NCBI GenBank assembly: GCA_002501205.1
Contig: DLRW01000076.1
Coordinates: 1-36,798 of the forward strand
DNA from: Flavobacteriales bacterium UBA7878
GTDB lineage: Bacteria; Bacteroidota; Bacteroidia; Flavobacteriales; Schleiferiaceae
DNA length: 36,798 nucleotides
Direction: 5' to 3'
Below are positions 23,866 to 32,046 of the stretch, one piece after another (positions within the stretch are counted from its first letter, which is position 1; every line of letters begins with the position of its first letter). Made by a program: the position numbers and the translations under genes. The notes beneath the pieces were generated by a model. It was not told where the DNA came from, made no database searches, and worked only from the letters and a program-made list of their open reading frames with translations.

Positions 23866-26046
23866 ATGGACCCAGCCAGCAAAGGAAAATGCCCCGTAAT
23901 GCACGGCGCCAATACCCAAAGTCATAATGATGTAATGGAATGGTGGCCCAAGGCCCTCAATCTGGACATCCTCCATCAACATGATCGAAAATCCAATCCG
24001 CTGGAAGCAGACTTTAATTATGCTGAGGAATTCAAAAAACTGGATTTAGAAGCCCTAAAAAGCGACTTAAAGAAATTAATGACCGACAGTCAGGATTGGT
24101 GGCCCGCCGACTGGGGACATTATGGCGGCTTAATGATTCGCATGGCCTGGCATGCCGCCGGAACTTATCGCATATCCGATGGTCGCGGAGGAGCCGGAAC
24201 CGGAAACCAACGTTTTGCTCCTATTAATAGCTGGCCCGACAATGCCAATCTTGATAAAGCCCGTCGCCTACTTTGGCCAGTAAAAAAGAAATACGGGAAC
24301 AAAATTTCCTGGGCCGACCTTATTATTCTGGCCGGCAATATGGCCTATGAATCCATGGGCTTTAAAACCTTTGGCTTTGCCGGGGGCCGCGAAGATATTT
24401 GGCACCCTGAAAAAGACGCCTTCTGGGGTTCCGAAAAAGAATGGCTGGCCTCCACCCACCATAGATATGAAAATGACAGCGATCGCGAATCTCTGGAAAA
24501 TCCTCTGGCCGCTGTTCAAATGGGATTAATATATGTGAACCCCGAAGGAGTGGACGGAAATCCAGATCCCCTTCGCACCGCTAAGGATGTGCGCCTCACC
24601 TTTAAGCGCATGGCCATGAATGATGAGGAAACGGTAGCCCTAACCGCAGGCGGCCATACGGTTGGAAAAACCCATGGTAATGGCGATGCCGGAGCTCTGG
24701 GCGAAAGTCCGGAAGGTGCGGATATCCACGAACAAGGTTTAGGCTGGCATAATCCTAAAGGAAATGGCAATGGCGCCGACACAGTGACCAGTGGCCTGGA
24801 AGGCGCCTGGACCACCACTCCAGATCGCTGGAACCACTCTTACTTCTTCCTTTTGCTGGAGCATGATTGGGAACTGAAGAAAAGCCCGGCCGGAGCCTGG
24901 CAATGGGAACCCGTCCAGATTAAAGAAGAAGATAAGCCAGTGGATGCTCATGACCCAACCGTACGCCGCAATCCCATCATGACCGATGCTGACATGGCCA
25001 TGAAAATGGACCCTGAATACCGAAAAATCTCCGAGCGTTTTTATAAGGACCCCGAATATTTTGCTGACACCTTCGCTCGGGCTTGGTTTAAACTCACCCA
25101 TCGCGATTTAGGTCCAAAGAGCCGTTACTTGGGCGCGGATGTTCCTCAGGAAGATTTAATTTGGCAAGACCCTATTCCAACAGTCAATTACAGCCTTTCG
25201 GAATCCGAAATCGAAGATCTCAAACAGCAAATCCTCAATAGCGGATTATCGAAAAGCGAATTGATCAGCACGGCCTGGGATAGTGCACGCACTTATAGAG
25301 GCTCTGATTTTCGTGGCGGTGCCAATGGTGCCCATATCCGTTTGAGTCCTCTTAAAAATTGGAAAGGCAATGAGCCCGAAAGACTCGATAAAGTACTAAA
25401 GGTGCTCAATGATATTCAAGCAAAGCAAAGCAAGAGCATTAGCCTGGCCGACCTGATTGTATTGGGCGGTAGTGCAGCGGTTGAAAAAGCAGCCCAAGAG
25501 GGAGGCTTCGACCTTAAAGTTCCCTTTAATCCGGGCAGAGGTGATGCCAGCCCGGAAATGACCGATGCGGAGTCCTTTGAAGTTTTAGAACCCATCCATG
25601 ATGGTTTTAGAAATTGGTTAAAGGAAGATTATGATGTAAGCGCTGAAGAGCTATTAGTTGATCGTAGTCAGCTGATGGGTTTAAGCGCCCCGGAAATGAC
25701 CGTCTTATTAGGCGGATTAAGGGTTCTAGATTGCAATTACGAACATAATCAAGAAGGGGTATTTACCGATAAGCCCGGAGTATTATCCAACGATTTCTTC
25801 GTGAATATTACCGATATGCGCTTGCAATGGCGCCCTAAAGGAGAAGATAAGTACGCCATTGTAGATCGGGCTTCCGGAGAGGAAAAATGGACTGCCAGTA
25901 GAGTGGACCTGATTTTTGGCTCCAACTCCATCCTTCGTGCCTATTCAGAAGTATATGCCCAAGATGATAATCAAGAAAAGTTTGCTCGCGACTTTATAAA
26001 AGCCTGGGTAAAAGTGATGAACGCCGATCGCTTTGATTTAAAATAA
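23866..26046 (+). CDS. katG: Bifunctional catalase-peroxidase
   Basis: This 726-residue class I haem peroxidase destroys hydrogen peroxide. The N-terminal active domain has the distal triad R92-x2-W95-H96 (MIRMAWHAAGTYR) and the proximal His264 (GGHTVGKTHG). The residues for the Met-Tyr-Trp cofactor needed for catalase activity are all present: W95, Y223 and M249. A C-terminal non-haem duplicate domain completes the normal length. Start: ATG 23866 gives MDPASKGKCPVMHG, the usual KatG N-terminus, whereas the TTG at 23776 would add 30 atypical residues. A NERD-domain gene follows after 27 bases, so the two may be co-expressed under oxidative stress. Confidence 0.98.
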   Translation: MDPASKGKCPVMHGANTQSHNDVMEWWPKALNLDILHQHDRKSNPLEADFNYAEEFKKLDLEALKSDLKKLMTDSQDWWPADWGHYGGLMIRMAWHAAGTYRISDGRGGAGTGNQRFAPINSWPDNANLDKARRLLWPVKKKYGNKISWADLIILAGNMAYESMGFKTFGFAGGREDIWHPEKDAFWGSEKEWLASTHHRYENDSDRESLENPLAAVQMGLIYVNPEGVDGNPDPLRTAKDVRLTFKRMAMNDEETVALTAGGHTVGKTHGNGDAGALGESPEGADIHEQGLGWHNPKGNGNGADTVTSGLEGAWTTTPDRWNHSYFFLLLEHDWELKKSPAGAWQWEPVQIKEEDKPVDAHDPTVRRNPIMTDADMAMKMDPEYRKISERFYKDPEYFADTFARAWFKLTHRDLGPKSRYLGADVPQEDLIWQDPIPTVNYSLSESEIEDLKQQILNSGLSKSELISTAWDSARTYRGSDFRGGANGAHIRLSPLKNWKGNEPERLDKVLKVLNDIQAKQSKSISLADLIVLGGSAAVEKAAQEGGFDLKVPFNPGRGDASPEMTDAESFEVLEPIHDGFRNWLKEDYDVSAEELLVDRSQLMGLSAPEMTVLLGGLRVLDCNYEHNQEGVFTDKPGVLSNDFFVNITDMRLQWRPKGEDKYAIVDRASGEEKWTASRVDLIFGSNSILRAYSEVYAQDDNQEKFARDFIKAWVKVMNADRFDLK

Positions 26047-26073
26047 TTCATGATCTAGACGAATTGCGAGGCT

Positions 26074-26784
26074 ATGGAATTATATCAATTAACCCTACTA
26101 TTTGTTTTGGTTTTCATAGCCTCAATTTTCGCCTTTAATGTTTGGCAGCGACGAAAACGCTTCACTCAATTAAAGTCTATTACCCAAGTCAGACGCGGCA
26201 CGAGCTCAGAGCGAAAATTGATTCTTCAACTGCTTAAGCAAGGCCATCCTGAAAAAGCAATCTTCCACGATCTATACATAAACACTGGTAAAGACAAGTA
26301 TTCTCAAATTGATATTGTTATTGCTACCACAGTGGGAATTATTGTAATAGAAGTAAAAAATCATAGTGGTTGGATTTTCGGGAATAACTATCACCAGAAT
26401 TGGACCCAAGTTCTAGCCTATGGAAAGAAGAAATTCAAATTCTATAATCCAATAAAGCAAAACCACAGTCATATTAGAGCCTTACAAAATCAATTAAGGC
26501 AATTTCAAAACATTCCTTTTTACTCAATTATAGCATTTACAGGAAACTGTGAATTAAAGGAGATCAATTATGTCCCTAAAGATACCTATGTTGTCAAGGC
26601 CAATCGGCTTCACGAAGCAATAAGGCTTATTAAAATCAATAATAAGCCCGCCACCTATAGCAGCAAACGTGAGGTCTTTGATTTCCTTAAAAACGCATCG
26701 AGGCGAGGAGAATCTAATGAGCTACAGGCTACACATAATCAAAACGTTAAAGATCTGCTGGGAAAAGACAGGATCTTAGGTTAG
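26074..26784 (+). CDS. NERD-domain, nuclease-like membrane-anchored protein
   Basis: This 236-residue protein has an N-terminal helix (LTLLFVLVFIASIFAF, about 6-22) and a NERD domain (about 42-150) of the PD-(D/E)XK superfamily. The acidic core is clear: D80 (SQIDIVIAT), E93 and K95 (IVIEVKNHSG), then GWIFG and NPIKQNHSHIRAL typical of NERD. Such domains are predicted to cut DNA or process its ends; membrane-anchored examples are common and poorly studied. It starts 27 bases after katG. The C-terminal tail beyond residue 200 is Asn/Lys-rich and unassigned. Confidence 0.85.
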   Translation: MELYQLTLLFVLVFIASIFAFNVWQRRKRFTQLKSITQVRRGTSSERKLILQLLKQGHPEKAIFHDLYINTGKDKYSQIDIVIATTVGIIVIEVKNHSGWIFGNNYHQNWTQVLAYGKKKFKFYNPIKQNHSHIRALQNQLRQFQNIPFYSIIAFTGNCELKEINYVPKDTYVVKANRLHEAIRLIKINNKPATYSSKREVFDFLKNASRRGESNELQATHNQNVKDLLGKDRILG

Positions 26785-26845
26785 CTTAGAAATCCTCAGT
26801 TAACACCTTCTACCTAAATTGCCTACCTAATTTTCAGAAGTCGAA

Positions 26846-27415
26846 ATGCTGGCCCAATCCCTAAAACAATCCTTCGATCACTATTTCGAGGCCCCCATAG
26901 AGGCCTGGCTGGAGTTCGCAGAATTCTGTGAACCCATTCAGTTTAAGAAGGATGAAGTGATCAAAGCTCAAGGCACAGCAGAGCGATATTTCTATTTTAT
27001 CATTGAAGGAAGTGCTGGCGTTTTCCTTTGGAAGAACCATAATTTCGTTTGCCTGGATTTTGCGCTGGAAAAATCCGCTTGCTGTGATTATATGTCCTTA
27101 CTCACCGGCGAAAGCACCGAACTGGAAATTGTAGCCCTGGAGAAATCAGAAATGATTCGCATGCCACGCGCCGAATTTCATCGCTTAGGTCAAAAGAGTG
27201 TAGGCCGGGTAATCATGCAAATGACTGCCGAAGCCTCCTTTATCGAAAAGCAACAGCAGCAAATTGAGCTCCTCACAAAAAGCGCCGAGGAACGCTATCA
27301 CATCCTACAAAAACGCTTTCCAGGCATTGAATTGAGAATCGCCCAAAAACATATCGCATCTTACCTGGGCATTACCCCCCAAAGCCTTAGCCGATTGCGC
27401 AAACAGCAAGCTTGA
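26846..27415 (+). CDS. Crp/Fnr family transcriptional regulator (paralogue 3)
   Basis: This 189-residue regulator has a beta-roll sensor (KKDEVIKAQGTAERYFYFII; EGSAGVFLW) and a winged-helix domain (SYLGITPQSLSRLRKQ). It has the same architecture as the regulators at 6861 and 13515, and its recognition helix has the same L/S-S-R-hydrophobic-R pattern. No cAMP-binding Arg or Fe-S cysteines are seen. It sits 67 bases upstream of the beta-barrel and membrane protein genes, which may be its targets. Confidence 0.9.
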   Translation: MLAQSLKQSFDHYFEAPIEAWLEFAEFCEPIQFKKDEVIKAQGTAERYFYFIIEGSAGVFLWKNHNFVCLDFALEKSACCDYMSLLTGESTELEIVALEKSEMIRMPRAEFHRLGQKSVGRVIMQMTAEASFIEKQQQQIELLTKSAEERYHILQKRFPGIELRIAQKHIASYLGITPQSLSRLRKQQA

Positions 27416-27481
27416 TTTTTTACCCTATGGTAATTCCTGAAAAATGGGGATACCGAACCTTTGCACTCAAATAAATATGAG

Positions 27482-28051
27482 ATGCAAAAAACATTTTTAA
27501 TCCTTTTAGTACTTGTAAGCCAGCTCAGTTATGGCCAAACTGAAAAGAAAACTGAAAACCACAAAAGAGATGGCTTCACCATGGGAATCGGTTTGGGAGC
27601 CGGCACTTTATCCCTAAACACCAACCAATCTAAAAGCACTGCTTTCTCCGCCAGCCTCCCTAATATTAAAGTAGGTTATATGTTAAAACCCAATCTGGCA
27701 ATCTTAGGCCTTTTGCCTGGCGCGACTTACAAATCTGAAGGCAAGGACCGCGGCTTTGAAGGCTTTATGCTGGGAGCGCAGTATTGGCCTAAAGAAAGAT
27801 GGTGGATCATGGGAACCGCCGGACTCACCTTCGATGCCGCCGCTTTTTATACGGTTGAGGATCCCAAAACCGCCGAATTCAATTTTGGTCTGCCCGCATT
27901 GAGCTTTGCCACGGGCTATGAAGTATGGCGTAGTGGCAGAATGGCCATCGACCTGCAATACCGTTTTTTCTACGGACAAGCCCAATTAAAGAATAATGGT
28001 CTACGCGAGGGCATCGCGAATATGCTTATTATTGGCTTCAACATATATTGA
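27482..28051 (+). CDS. Predicted outer-membrane beta-barrel protein
   Basis: This 189-residue protein has a signal peptide (QKTFLILLVLVSQLSYGQ) followed by alternating amphipathic strands rich in Gly and aromatics (FTMGIGLGAGTLSLN, FEGFMLGAQYWP, WWIMGTAGLTFDAA, MAIDLQYRFFYGQ). It ends with an aromatic residue (IIGFNIY), as expected for a barrel handled by the BAM machine. About eight strands are plausible. An upstream TTG (27461) extends the frame, but ATG 27482 fits the signal peptide. The next gene starts 1 base after its stop, indicating coupling. Confidence 0.8.
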   Translation: MQKTFLILLVLVSQLSYGQTEKKTENHKRDGFTMGIGLGAGTLSLNTNQSKSTAFSASLPNIKVGYMLKPNLAILGLLPGATYKSEGKDRGFEGFMLGAQYWPKERWWIMGTAGLTFDAAAFYTVEDPKTAEFNFGLPALSFATGYEVWRSGRMAIDLQYRFFYGQAQLKNNGLREGIANMLIIGFNIY

Positions 28052-28052
28052 T

Positions 28053-28430
28053 ATGATAGTCTTTGCTCAATACGGCCTATTAATCATTTTAAGCCTGATG
28101 CTGCTTTTCCACTTCTTGATTCTCCTTAAGGCCATCCCTTATGCAAGTGTATGGGGTGGCCGCCTTAAGAATGATAAGGAGATGTATCGCTTTGAAATTC
28201 CTTCGATTCTGATAAATGCTCTTTTCTTGGGTATAGCCCTTATCAAAGCCGAGCTCCTCGGCATTCAGCTACCGGAGCTAGCCATGCAAATTAGCTTATG
28301 GATCATGGCTGCATTATTCGCCTTTAACACCTTCGGAAATTTGATGTCTAAAAACCGTTTGGAGAAAATGGCCTTTAGCCCGCTCACCCTGGCCCTATGC
28401 ACTTTTGCAGTGATTTTAGCTCTAAGCTAA
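28053..28430 (+). CDS. Small four-helix membrane protein
   Basis: This 125-residue hydrophobic protein has about four helices: AQYGLLIILSLMLLFHFLIL, SILINALFLGIALI, AMQISLWIMAALFAF and a C-terminal LTLALCTFAVILAL. ATG 28053 lies 1 base after the stop of the beta-barrel gene and starts directly at the first helix; the frame extends back to 27996, within that gene. The function is unknown. It is convergent with the gene at 28444 across a 13-base gap. Confidence 0.75.
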   Translation: MIVFAQYGLLIILSLMLLFHFLILLKAIPYASVWGGRLKNDKEMYRFEIPSILINALFLGIALIKAELLGIQLPELAMQISLWIMAALFAFNTFGNLMSKNRLEKMAFSPLTLALCTFAVILALS

Positions 28431-28443
28431 GATCAAAAAGGAA

Positions 28444-29274
28444 TCAACGATAGCGATACTTCACTATCATATTCAAGTGAGGTTCTTCTACCAGGCTCCC
28501 TAAGCCCTGACCTCGCCCCATAGATCGCCAGCTTTCCATTTTGGGATATTTATACCAGGTACGCTGATGCTCACTGCCTTGTAGATAATAGCGAATCCCA
28601 CCCATGGCCTTATAATCCGAATTCTGATGGATAAATTCCACCACCACGAAAAAAGGCTCCGTGAACTTTAGCTGCCTGGCCTCGAGGTTCAATTCCAAAT
28701 AACGACCCGAATACGCCTCAATTAATACAGGCTCAATAGCCAACATTTGTCCAGGTATTGAATCTTGTCGTGTATAAAAGGAAAGGCGTACTACATTATC
28801 CCCATTGCGAAGCTTTATTTTCAAATGATTCAATTGCAGGGGAAACTCTGTGGCTCCGGGATCGATTATATAGGCCATCTCCATTCCACTATTAGACCAG
28901 AGACTAATATCCGCATGCCTGCCTTCCCAATCCACCACCTTTTCGGAGCGTGGCTTCACCGTTACCGCTCCCAGCATTTTTTGGTCGGCTTTTAAATAGA
29001 CTTGCTTGGCTTCATTTGGCGACCAAGGCAAAAGATAGGATTGATAGCCCATAGAGGAAAAAATCAGGGTATCCCCCTCCTTTACTTTAAGCGAAGCTCT
29101 TCCCTTTTCATCTGAATACAGCAATCTGGCGGAACCGCGCTTTTGCACCTTTACATAGGGAATAAAACTACTGTCTTGTGCATCGAAAAATTGAAAGGAG
29201 CTTTGAGCATGAAGGGAAACTAAGCCCAAAAATGATATGAGAAGAAACGAAAACAGATAGCGAGTATTTTCCAT
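28444..29274 (-). CDS. Exported carboxypeptidase-regulatory-like domain protein
   Basis: This 276-residue protein has a signal peptide (NTRYLFSFLLISFLGLVSLHAQ) and an N-terminal carboxypeptidase-D-regulatory-like beta-sandwich (FIPYVKVQKRGSARLLYS, GRASLKVKEGDTLIFSSMGY), typical of Bacteroidota exported proteins. The remainder (about 110-276) is a second beta-rich domain with SLWSNSGMEMAYIIDPG and FFVVVEFIHQ. The frame opens 17 codons earlier at ATG 29325; I prefer ATG 29274 because it begins at the signal peptide. There is no TonB-dependent barrel, so this is not a SusC-type receptor. It probably acts in the periplasm or at the surface. Confidence 0.7.
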   Translation of the reverse strand: MENTRYLFSFLLISFLGLVSLHAQSSFQFFDAQDSSFIPYVKVQKRGSARLLYSDEKGRASLKVKEGDTLIFSSMGYQSYLLPWSPNEAKQVYLKADQKMLGAVTVKPRSEKVVDWEGRHADISLWSNSGMEMAYIIDPGATEFPLQLNHLKIKLRNGDNVVRLSFYTRQDSIPGQMLAIEPVLIEAYSGRYLELNLEARQLKFTEPFFVVVEFIHQNSDYKAMGGIRYYLQGSEHQRTWYKYPKMESWRSMGRGQGLGSLVEEPHLNMIVKYRYR

Positions 29275-29346
29275 AGAAAAGGATTCAGATCTACTCTTTA
29301 AAAACGACAAGCTTCCACTTTTCATGCCCTCAGCATTTCCATTTCA

Positions 29347-30042
29347 TCAATTATTGCTCAAAACATTAGCAAGCTCATATAAGACTAAAAACAAGCGCTG
29401 TTTTTTAGCATCCAATTCCTGAAACTCTGAGTTGCGAAAATCCCTCAAACCCGGTTTGCGATCTTTGGCCTCTACTCTGCCGATTTGAAACTGGCCATCC
29501 TGCCAAAGAATCACTTTTTTACTCAAGGCCACCGGCCATTCCTTCTTATCCTCCAACTCTCTAACGATGAGCAAATCTAAAACTCGACCTTGCTCATTAA
29601 TCCAGGGCAAACCAGCATGCGGTTCAAAGGCCAGGTAATCCGACTTCAGCGCAGGCAGAGGTAGGCTTAGCTTTAAATAATGATCCAGACCCTTGCCCTC
29701 GAAATAGTCATTCCGCTTTTCGGAACTGATATAATAAACCGGACTAAAACTCAAAGGCATTTTCCTAGGACGTAACTGATTGCTACTGCTCTTTACATAG
29801 TCCTTTTTAAAGATGTCGAAATGAAAGAGATCATTTACGGAAAGCTCCTTATTTAGCAAATCATCGGTGGATATGCCAAAATGCTTAGCAATATCCATCA
29901 AAGTAGCAATCTTCGGCTCTGCCCTCCCTTCTTCATAAGCACCAATACTCGCTCGTTTTAAATCGAACAAATCAGCAAACTGACTCTGATTCAAGTTTTT
30001 AACCGAACGTATCTTTTTAATATTCTTACCAACGTATGACAT
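29347..30042 (-). CDS. XRE-family regulator with long C-terminal domain
   Basis: This 231-residue regulator has an N-terminal helix-turn-helix (about 6-62; SQFADLFDLKRASIGAYEEG) of the Cro/CI type. Its C-terminal part (about 75-231; LPLPALKSDYLAFEPHAG, VLDLLIVRELEDKKEW) recalls the S24/LexA-like fold, but I do not see a clear Ser-Lys cleavage dyad. It is divergent from the micro-ORF/YbjN/PspA block, with the start codons 81 bases apart. That gap contains three CTAAAAATAWT copies. Autoregulation and control of the Psp-type operon is the most likely role, by gene arrangement only. Confidence 0.88.
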   Translation of the reverse strand: MSYVGKNIKKIRSVKNLNQSQFADLFDLKRASIGAYEEGRAEPKIATLMDIAKHFGISTDDLLNKELSVNDLFHFDIFKKDYVKSSSNQLRPRKMPLSFSPVYYISSEKRNDYFEGKGLDHYLKLSLPLPALKSDYLAFEPHAGLPWINEQGRVLDLLIVRELEDKKEWPVALSKKVILWQDGQFQIGRVEAKDRKPGLRDFRNSEFQELDAKKQRLFLVLYELANVLSNN

Positions 30043-30069
30043 ATCCTAAAAATATTTTTGCTAATTCTT

Positions 30070-30099
30070 TTGGCAAAACTAAAAATATTAGTAGCTTAG
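30070..30099 (+). promoter_or_regulatory. Bacteroidota-type promoter for the Psp-like operon
   Basis: TTG (30070-30072), a 19-base spacer and TAGCTTAG (30092-30099) match the -33 TTTG / -7 TAnnTTTG pattern with one mismatch. Transcription would begin near 30106, just ahead of the micro-ORF and overlapping the third operator repeat. Confidence 0.4.
30074..30081 (-). promoter_or_regulatory. Bacteroidota -7 element for the XRE gene
   Basis: On the minus strand this reads TAGTTTTG, an exact TAnnTTTG. It lies 32 bases before the XRE start codon and overlaps the second operator repeat. No good -33 element is seen. Confidence 0.4.
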
Positions 30100-30123
30100 C
30101 AGTGTAAAACTAAAAATAATAAC

Positions 30124-30213
30124 ATGAAAAGTGTGCTCTTCCTTTGGAAACGCCTTTTTGCCCCGGAGAAAAAACCTAATTTGGTGCCTATCTACGCTAA
30201 GCAAGAATCGTAA
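30124..30213 (+). CDS. 29-residue micro-ORF at the head of the Psp-like operon
   Basis: An ATG at 30124 opens 29 codons (MKSVLFLWKRLFAPEKKPNL to YAKQES) ending in TAA at 30211. The first half is hydrophobic and aromatic with basic residues (VLFLWKRLF), the second polar, so it could be an amphipathic membrane-binding peptide. It is the first start after the proposed promoter and 20 bases before the YbjN-like gene. The Lys/Arg-rich tail would suit binding to PspA or lipid. It may instead be a leader peptide controlling the next gene. There is no homology evidence, so translation is uncertain. Confidence 0.45.
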   Translation: MKSVLFLWKRLFAPEKKPNLVPIYAKQES

Positions 30214-30233
30214 AAAATCAAATTTCTGAAACC

Positions 30234-30629
30234 ATGAACCATTACTTTGACCGAGTAAAAAACTACCTCATTGATCTGGACTACAACATTACTTACGAAA
30301 GCGCCGAGGAGGAGGTTTTCGTAGTGGAATATCCAGATGCTGGAATATACAACCTGGTGATTGCTGTCGCCGACCCGATTCTCATCATGGAACAATTCCT
30401 TTTCGAATTGAAAGAGGGCAAACCGGAAGTCTTTCGCAAACTTCTGGAAAAGAACCGCGATATCGTTCACGGTGCTTTCGCCCTCGATGAGACGGGGACA
30501 AGAGTGGTGTTTAGGGACACCTTACAATTGGAAAACATTGACCTGAACGAGATCGAGGGCTCGGTAAACTCCCTGGAACTGCTCCTCAGTGAGTATTCTG
30601 ATGAATTAATTGAATTTTCTAAAAACTAA
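30234..30629 (+). CDS. YbjN-like (chaperone-fold) protein
   Basis: This 131-residue acidic protein has the fold pattern of YbjN / type III secretion chaperone-like proteins: an N-terminal helix (YFDRVKNYLIDLDY), strands ITYESAEEEVFVVEY and NLVIAVADPILIMEQ, then a helix KPEVFRKLLEKN, strands HGAFALDETGTRVVF and a C-terminal helix with SLELLLSEYSDELI. Family members act as binding chaperones or regulators and, next to PspA, are thought to handle partner proteins. The PspA gene starts 3 bases after its stop, so they are strongly coupled. Confidence in the family is good; the partner is inferred. Confidence 0.8.
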   Translation: MNHYFDRVKNYLIDLDYNITYESAEEEVFVVEYPDAGIYNLVIAVADPILIMEQFLFELKEGKPEVFRKLLEKNRDIVHGAFALDETGTRVVFRDTLQLENIDLNEIEGSVNSLELLLSEYSDELIEFSKN

Positions 30630-30632
30630 GAC

Positions 30633-31376
30633 ATGAGTATTTTCAAACGACTTTTCAGCATCGGTAAAGCAGAAGCTAATTCGGCCCTCGACAAATTAGA
30701 GGACCCCATTAAAATGACCGAACAAGGGATTCGCGATCTTAAAGTTGATCTCGACAAAGCCCTGCAATCTTTGGCCGAAATCAAAGCCCTTAGCATTCGT
30801 GCCCGCAACGACACGAACACCTATCAGGCCAAAGCCAAAGATTACGAAAACAAAGCCATCGCCCTTTTACGCAAGGTGGAAAACGGTGAAATGGAAAGCA
30901 GCGAAGCCGACCGTTTAGCCGGAGAGGCCCTGAACAAGAAAAAGGAGAATGAAGCCCTGATGAATCAAGCGAAAGCTGATAAGGAAAAGTTCGATGGCAA
31001 TATCGACTCTATGGACAGCAAGATCAAACGTCTTCGCCAGCAAATCAGTCAATATGAAAACGAACTTAAAACCCTAAAAGCACGGGTAAAAGTGAGTTCC
31101 GCCACTAAGAATATCAATAAGCAAATGGCTCAAATCGATTCATCTAGCACCGTAAGCTTACTAGAACGTATGAAAGACAAGGTTGCTGAAGAAGAAGCCC
31201 TGGCCGAAAGCTATGGCGACATTGCCAACGAAAGTCGCAGCCTCGATGAAGAGATCGACCGCGCCCTGGAAGACAGTGGCTCGGCTAGTGAAGATTTAGC
31301 CGCTTTAAAAGCAAAAATGGGTCTAAACAAAGACGCCAAGCCGGAAGGTGAAGGCGAAGCCAAAGACCCGCAATAA
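30633..31376 (+). CDS. pspA: PspA/IM30 (Vipp1) family membrane-repair protein
   Basis: This 247-residue protein is almost all coiled coil with the PspA/IM30 order: an amphipathic N-terminal helix (MSIFKRLFSIGKAEANSALD) that binds membranes, the DPIKMTEQGIRDLK segment and long helices through about 190 (NALIN-like KKKENEALMNQAKADKEKF and ENELKTLKARVKVSSATK). The C-terminal tail is acidic and Glu/Gly-rich. PspA/Vipp1 proteins form ESCRT-III-like rings and rods that stabilise stressed inner membrane. There is no PspF-type sigma54 activator or PspBC nearby; the divergent XRE regulator probably replaces them. Confidence 0.92.
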   Translation: MSIFKRLFSIGKAEANSALDKLEDPIKMTEQGIRDLKVDLDKALQSLAEIKALSIRARNDTNTYQAKAKDYENKAIALLRKVENGEMESSEADRLAGEALNKKKENEALMNQAKADKEKFDGNIDSMDSKIKRLRQQISQYENELKTLKARVKVSSATKNINKQMAQIDSSSTVSLLERMKDKVAEEEALAESYGDIANESRSLDEEIDRALEDSGSASEDLAALKAKMGLNKDAKPEGEGEAKDPQ

Positions 31377-31385
31377 GATTAAACC

Positions 31386-32033
31386 ATGACCGACTTCCTC
31401 AACCAAATATTTAACGGAGCCAATGCCATCCCCACGGCATTGCTCCTCTTCGTAGTCCTCTATTGGATTATCGTAATCCTGGGCTTTATCGGCACCGATT
31501 TTCTGGATATAGATCTGGATATCGACGCCGATGGTGAAGCCGACCTGGATGTAGATGGCGAAGGAGTGGAAGTCTCATGGATTAACAATGTTCTCCAGTT
31601 CTTCAACCTGGGCAAAATCCCACTGATGATCTGGCTAAGCTTCGTAGCCCTACCCTTATGGTTTATTGCCGTGAACCTCAATCATTTCTTGGGCTTCGAA
31701 GCTTTTTTAAGCGGCTTATTGATCTTCCTGCCCTCCGCTTTCGTTAGCCTGTTCTTCGCCAAATTCGCCACCTGGCCTTTCGTGAAGATGTTTGAAAAGC
31801 TGGACGAAGATACCAAGGCAAAAGACCTAATTGGGCGCACAGCCATTGTAAGCTCAGCGGCTAGCTCTAGCAGCCGAGGCATGGCCGAACTAAGCTATAA
31901 TGGTAGCCACCTCCGCATAATGATCCGTTGCCATGAAGGCCAAAGCGTAAAAAAGGGCGACCAAGTTCTTTTCATTCGCAAACTCAACAACCGTGGTGAA
32001 TACCTGGTAGAACCCTATACTTCAATCGATTAA
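31386..32033 (+). CDS. YqiJ-like membrane protein with C-terminal OB fold
   Basis: This 215-residue protein has an N-terminal helix (TALLLFVVLYWIIVILGFIG), an unusually acidic, Asp-rich linker (about 42-62; DLDIDADGEADLDVDGEG), two more helices (MIWLSFVALPLWFIAV and a segment near 105-125) and a C-terminal OB-fold-like region (about 150-215; GRTAIVSSAASSSSRGMAEL, QSVKKGDQVLFI). This is the YqiJ/NfeD-like layout; these are partners of flotillins and the flotillin gene follows after 13 bases. The Asp-rich loop could bind divalent cations. The role is scaffold or quality control at the inner membrane, inferred from the pair. Confidence 0.85.
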   Translation: MTDFLNQIFNGANAIPTALLLFVVLYWIIVILGFIGTDFLDIDLDIDADGEADLDVDGEGVEVSWINNVLQFFNLGKIPLMIWLSFVALPLWFIAVNLNHFLGFEAFLSGLLIFLPSAFVSLFFAKFATWPFVKMFEKLDEDTKAKDLIGRTAIVSSAASSSSRGMAELSYNGSHLRIMIRCHEGQSVKKGDQVLFIRKLNNRGEYLVEPYTSID

Positions 32034-32046
32034 TCAACAAAATCCT

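Larger units (their letters stand above)
30046..30120. promoter_or_regulatory. Triple CTAAAAATAWT operator candidate
   Basis: Copies at 30046-30056, 30079-30089 and 30110-30120 read CTAAAAATATT, CTAAAAATATT and CTAAAAATAAT. Start-to-start distances are 33 and 31 bases, about three helical turns each, so all lie on nearly one DNA face. Copies 2 and 3 share a longer AAAACTAAAAATA word. They span the whole divergent promoter. Confidence 0.55.

Noticed and set aside
24268..25101. Minus-strand open frames opposite katG
   Set aside because: They lie wholly within a well-conserved enzyme gene and show low-complexity Pro/Ser/Gly composition.
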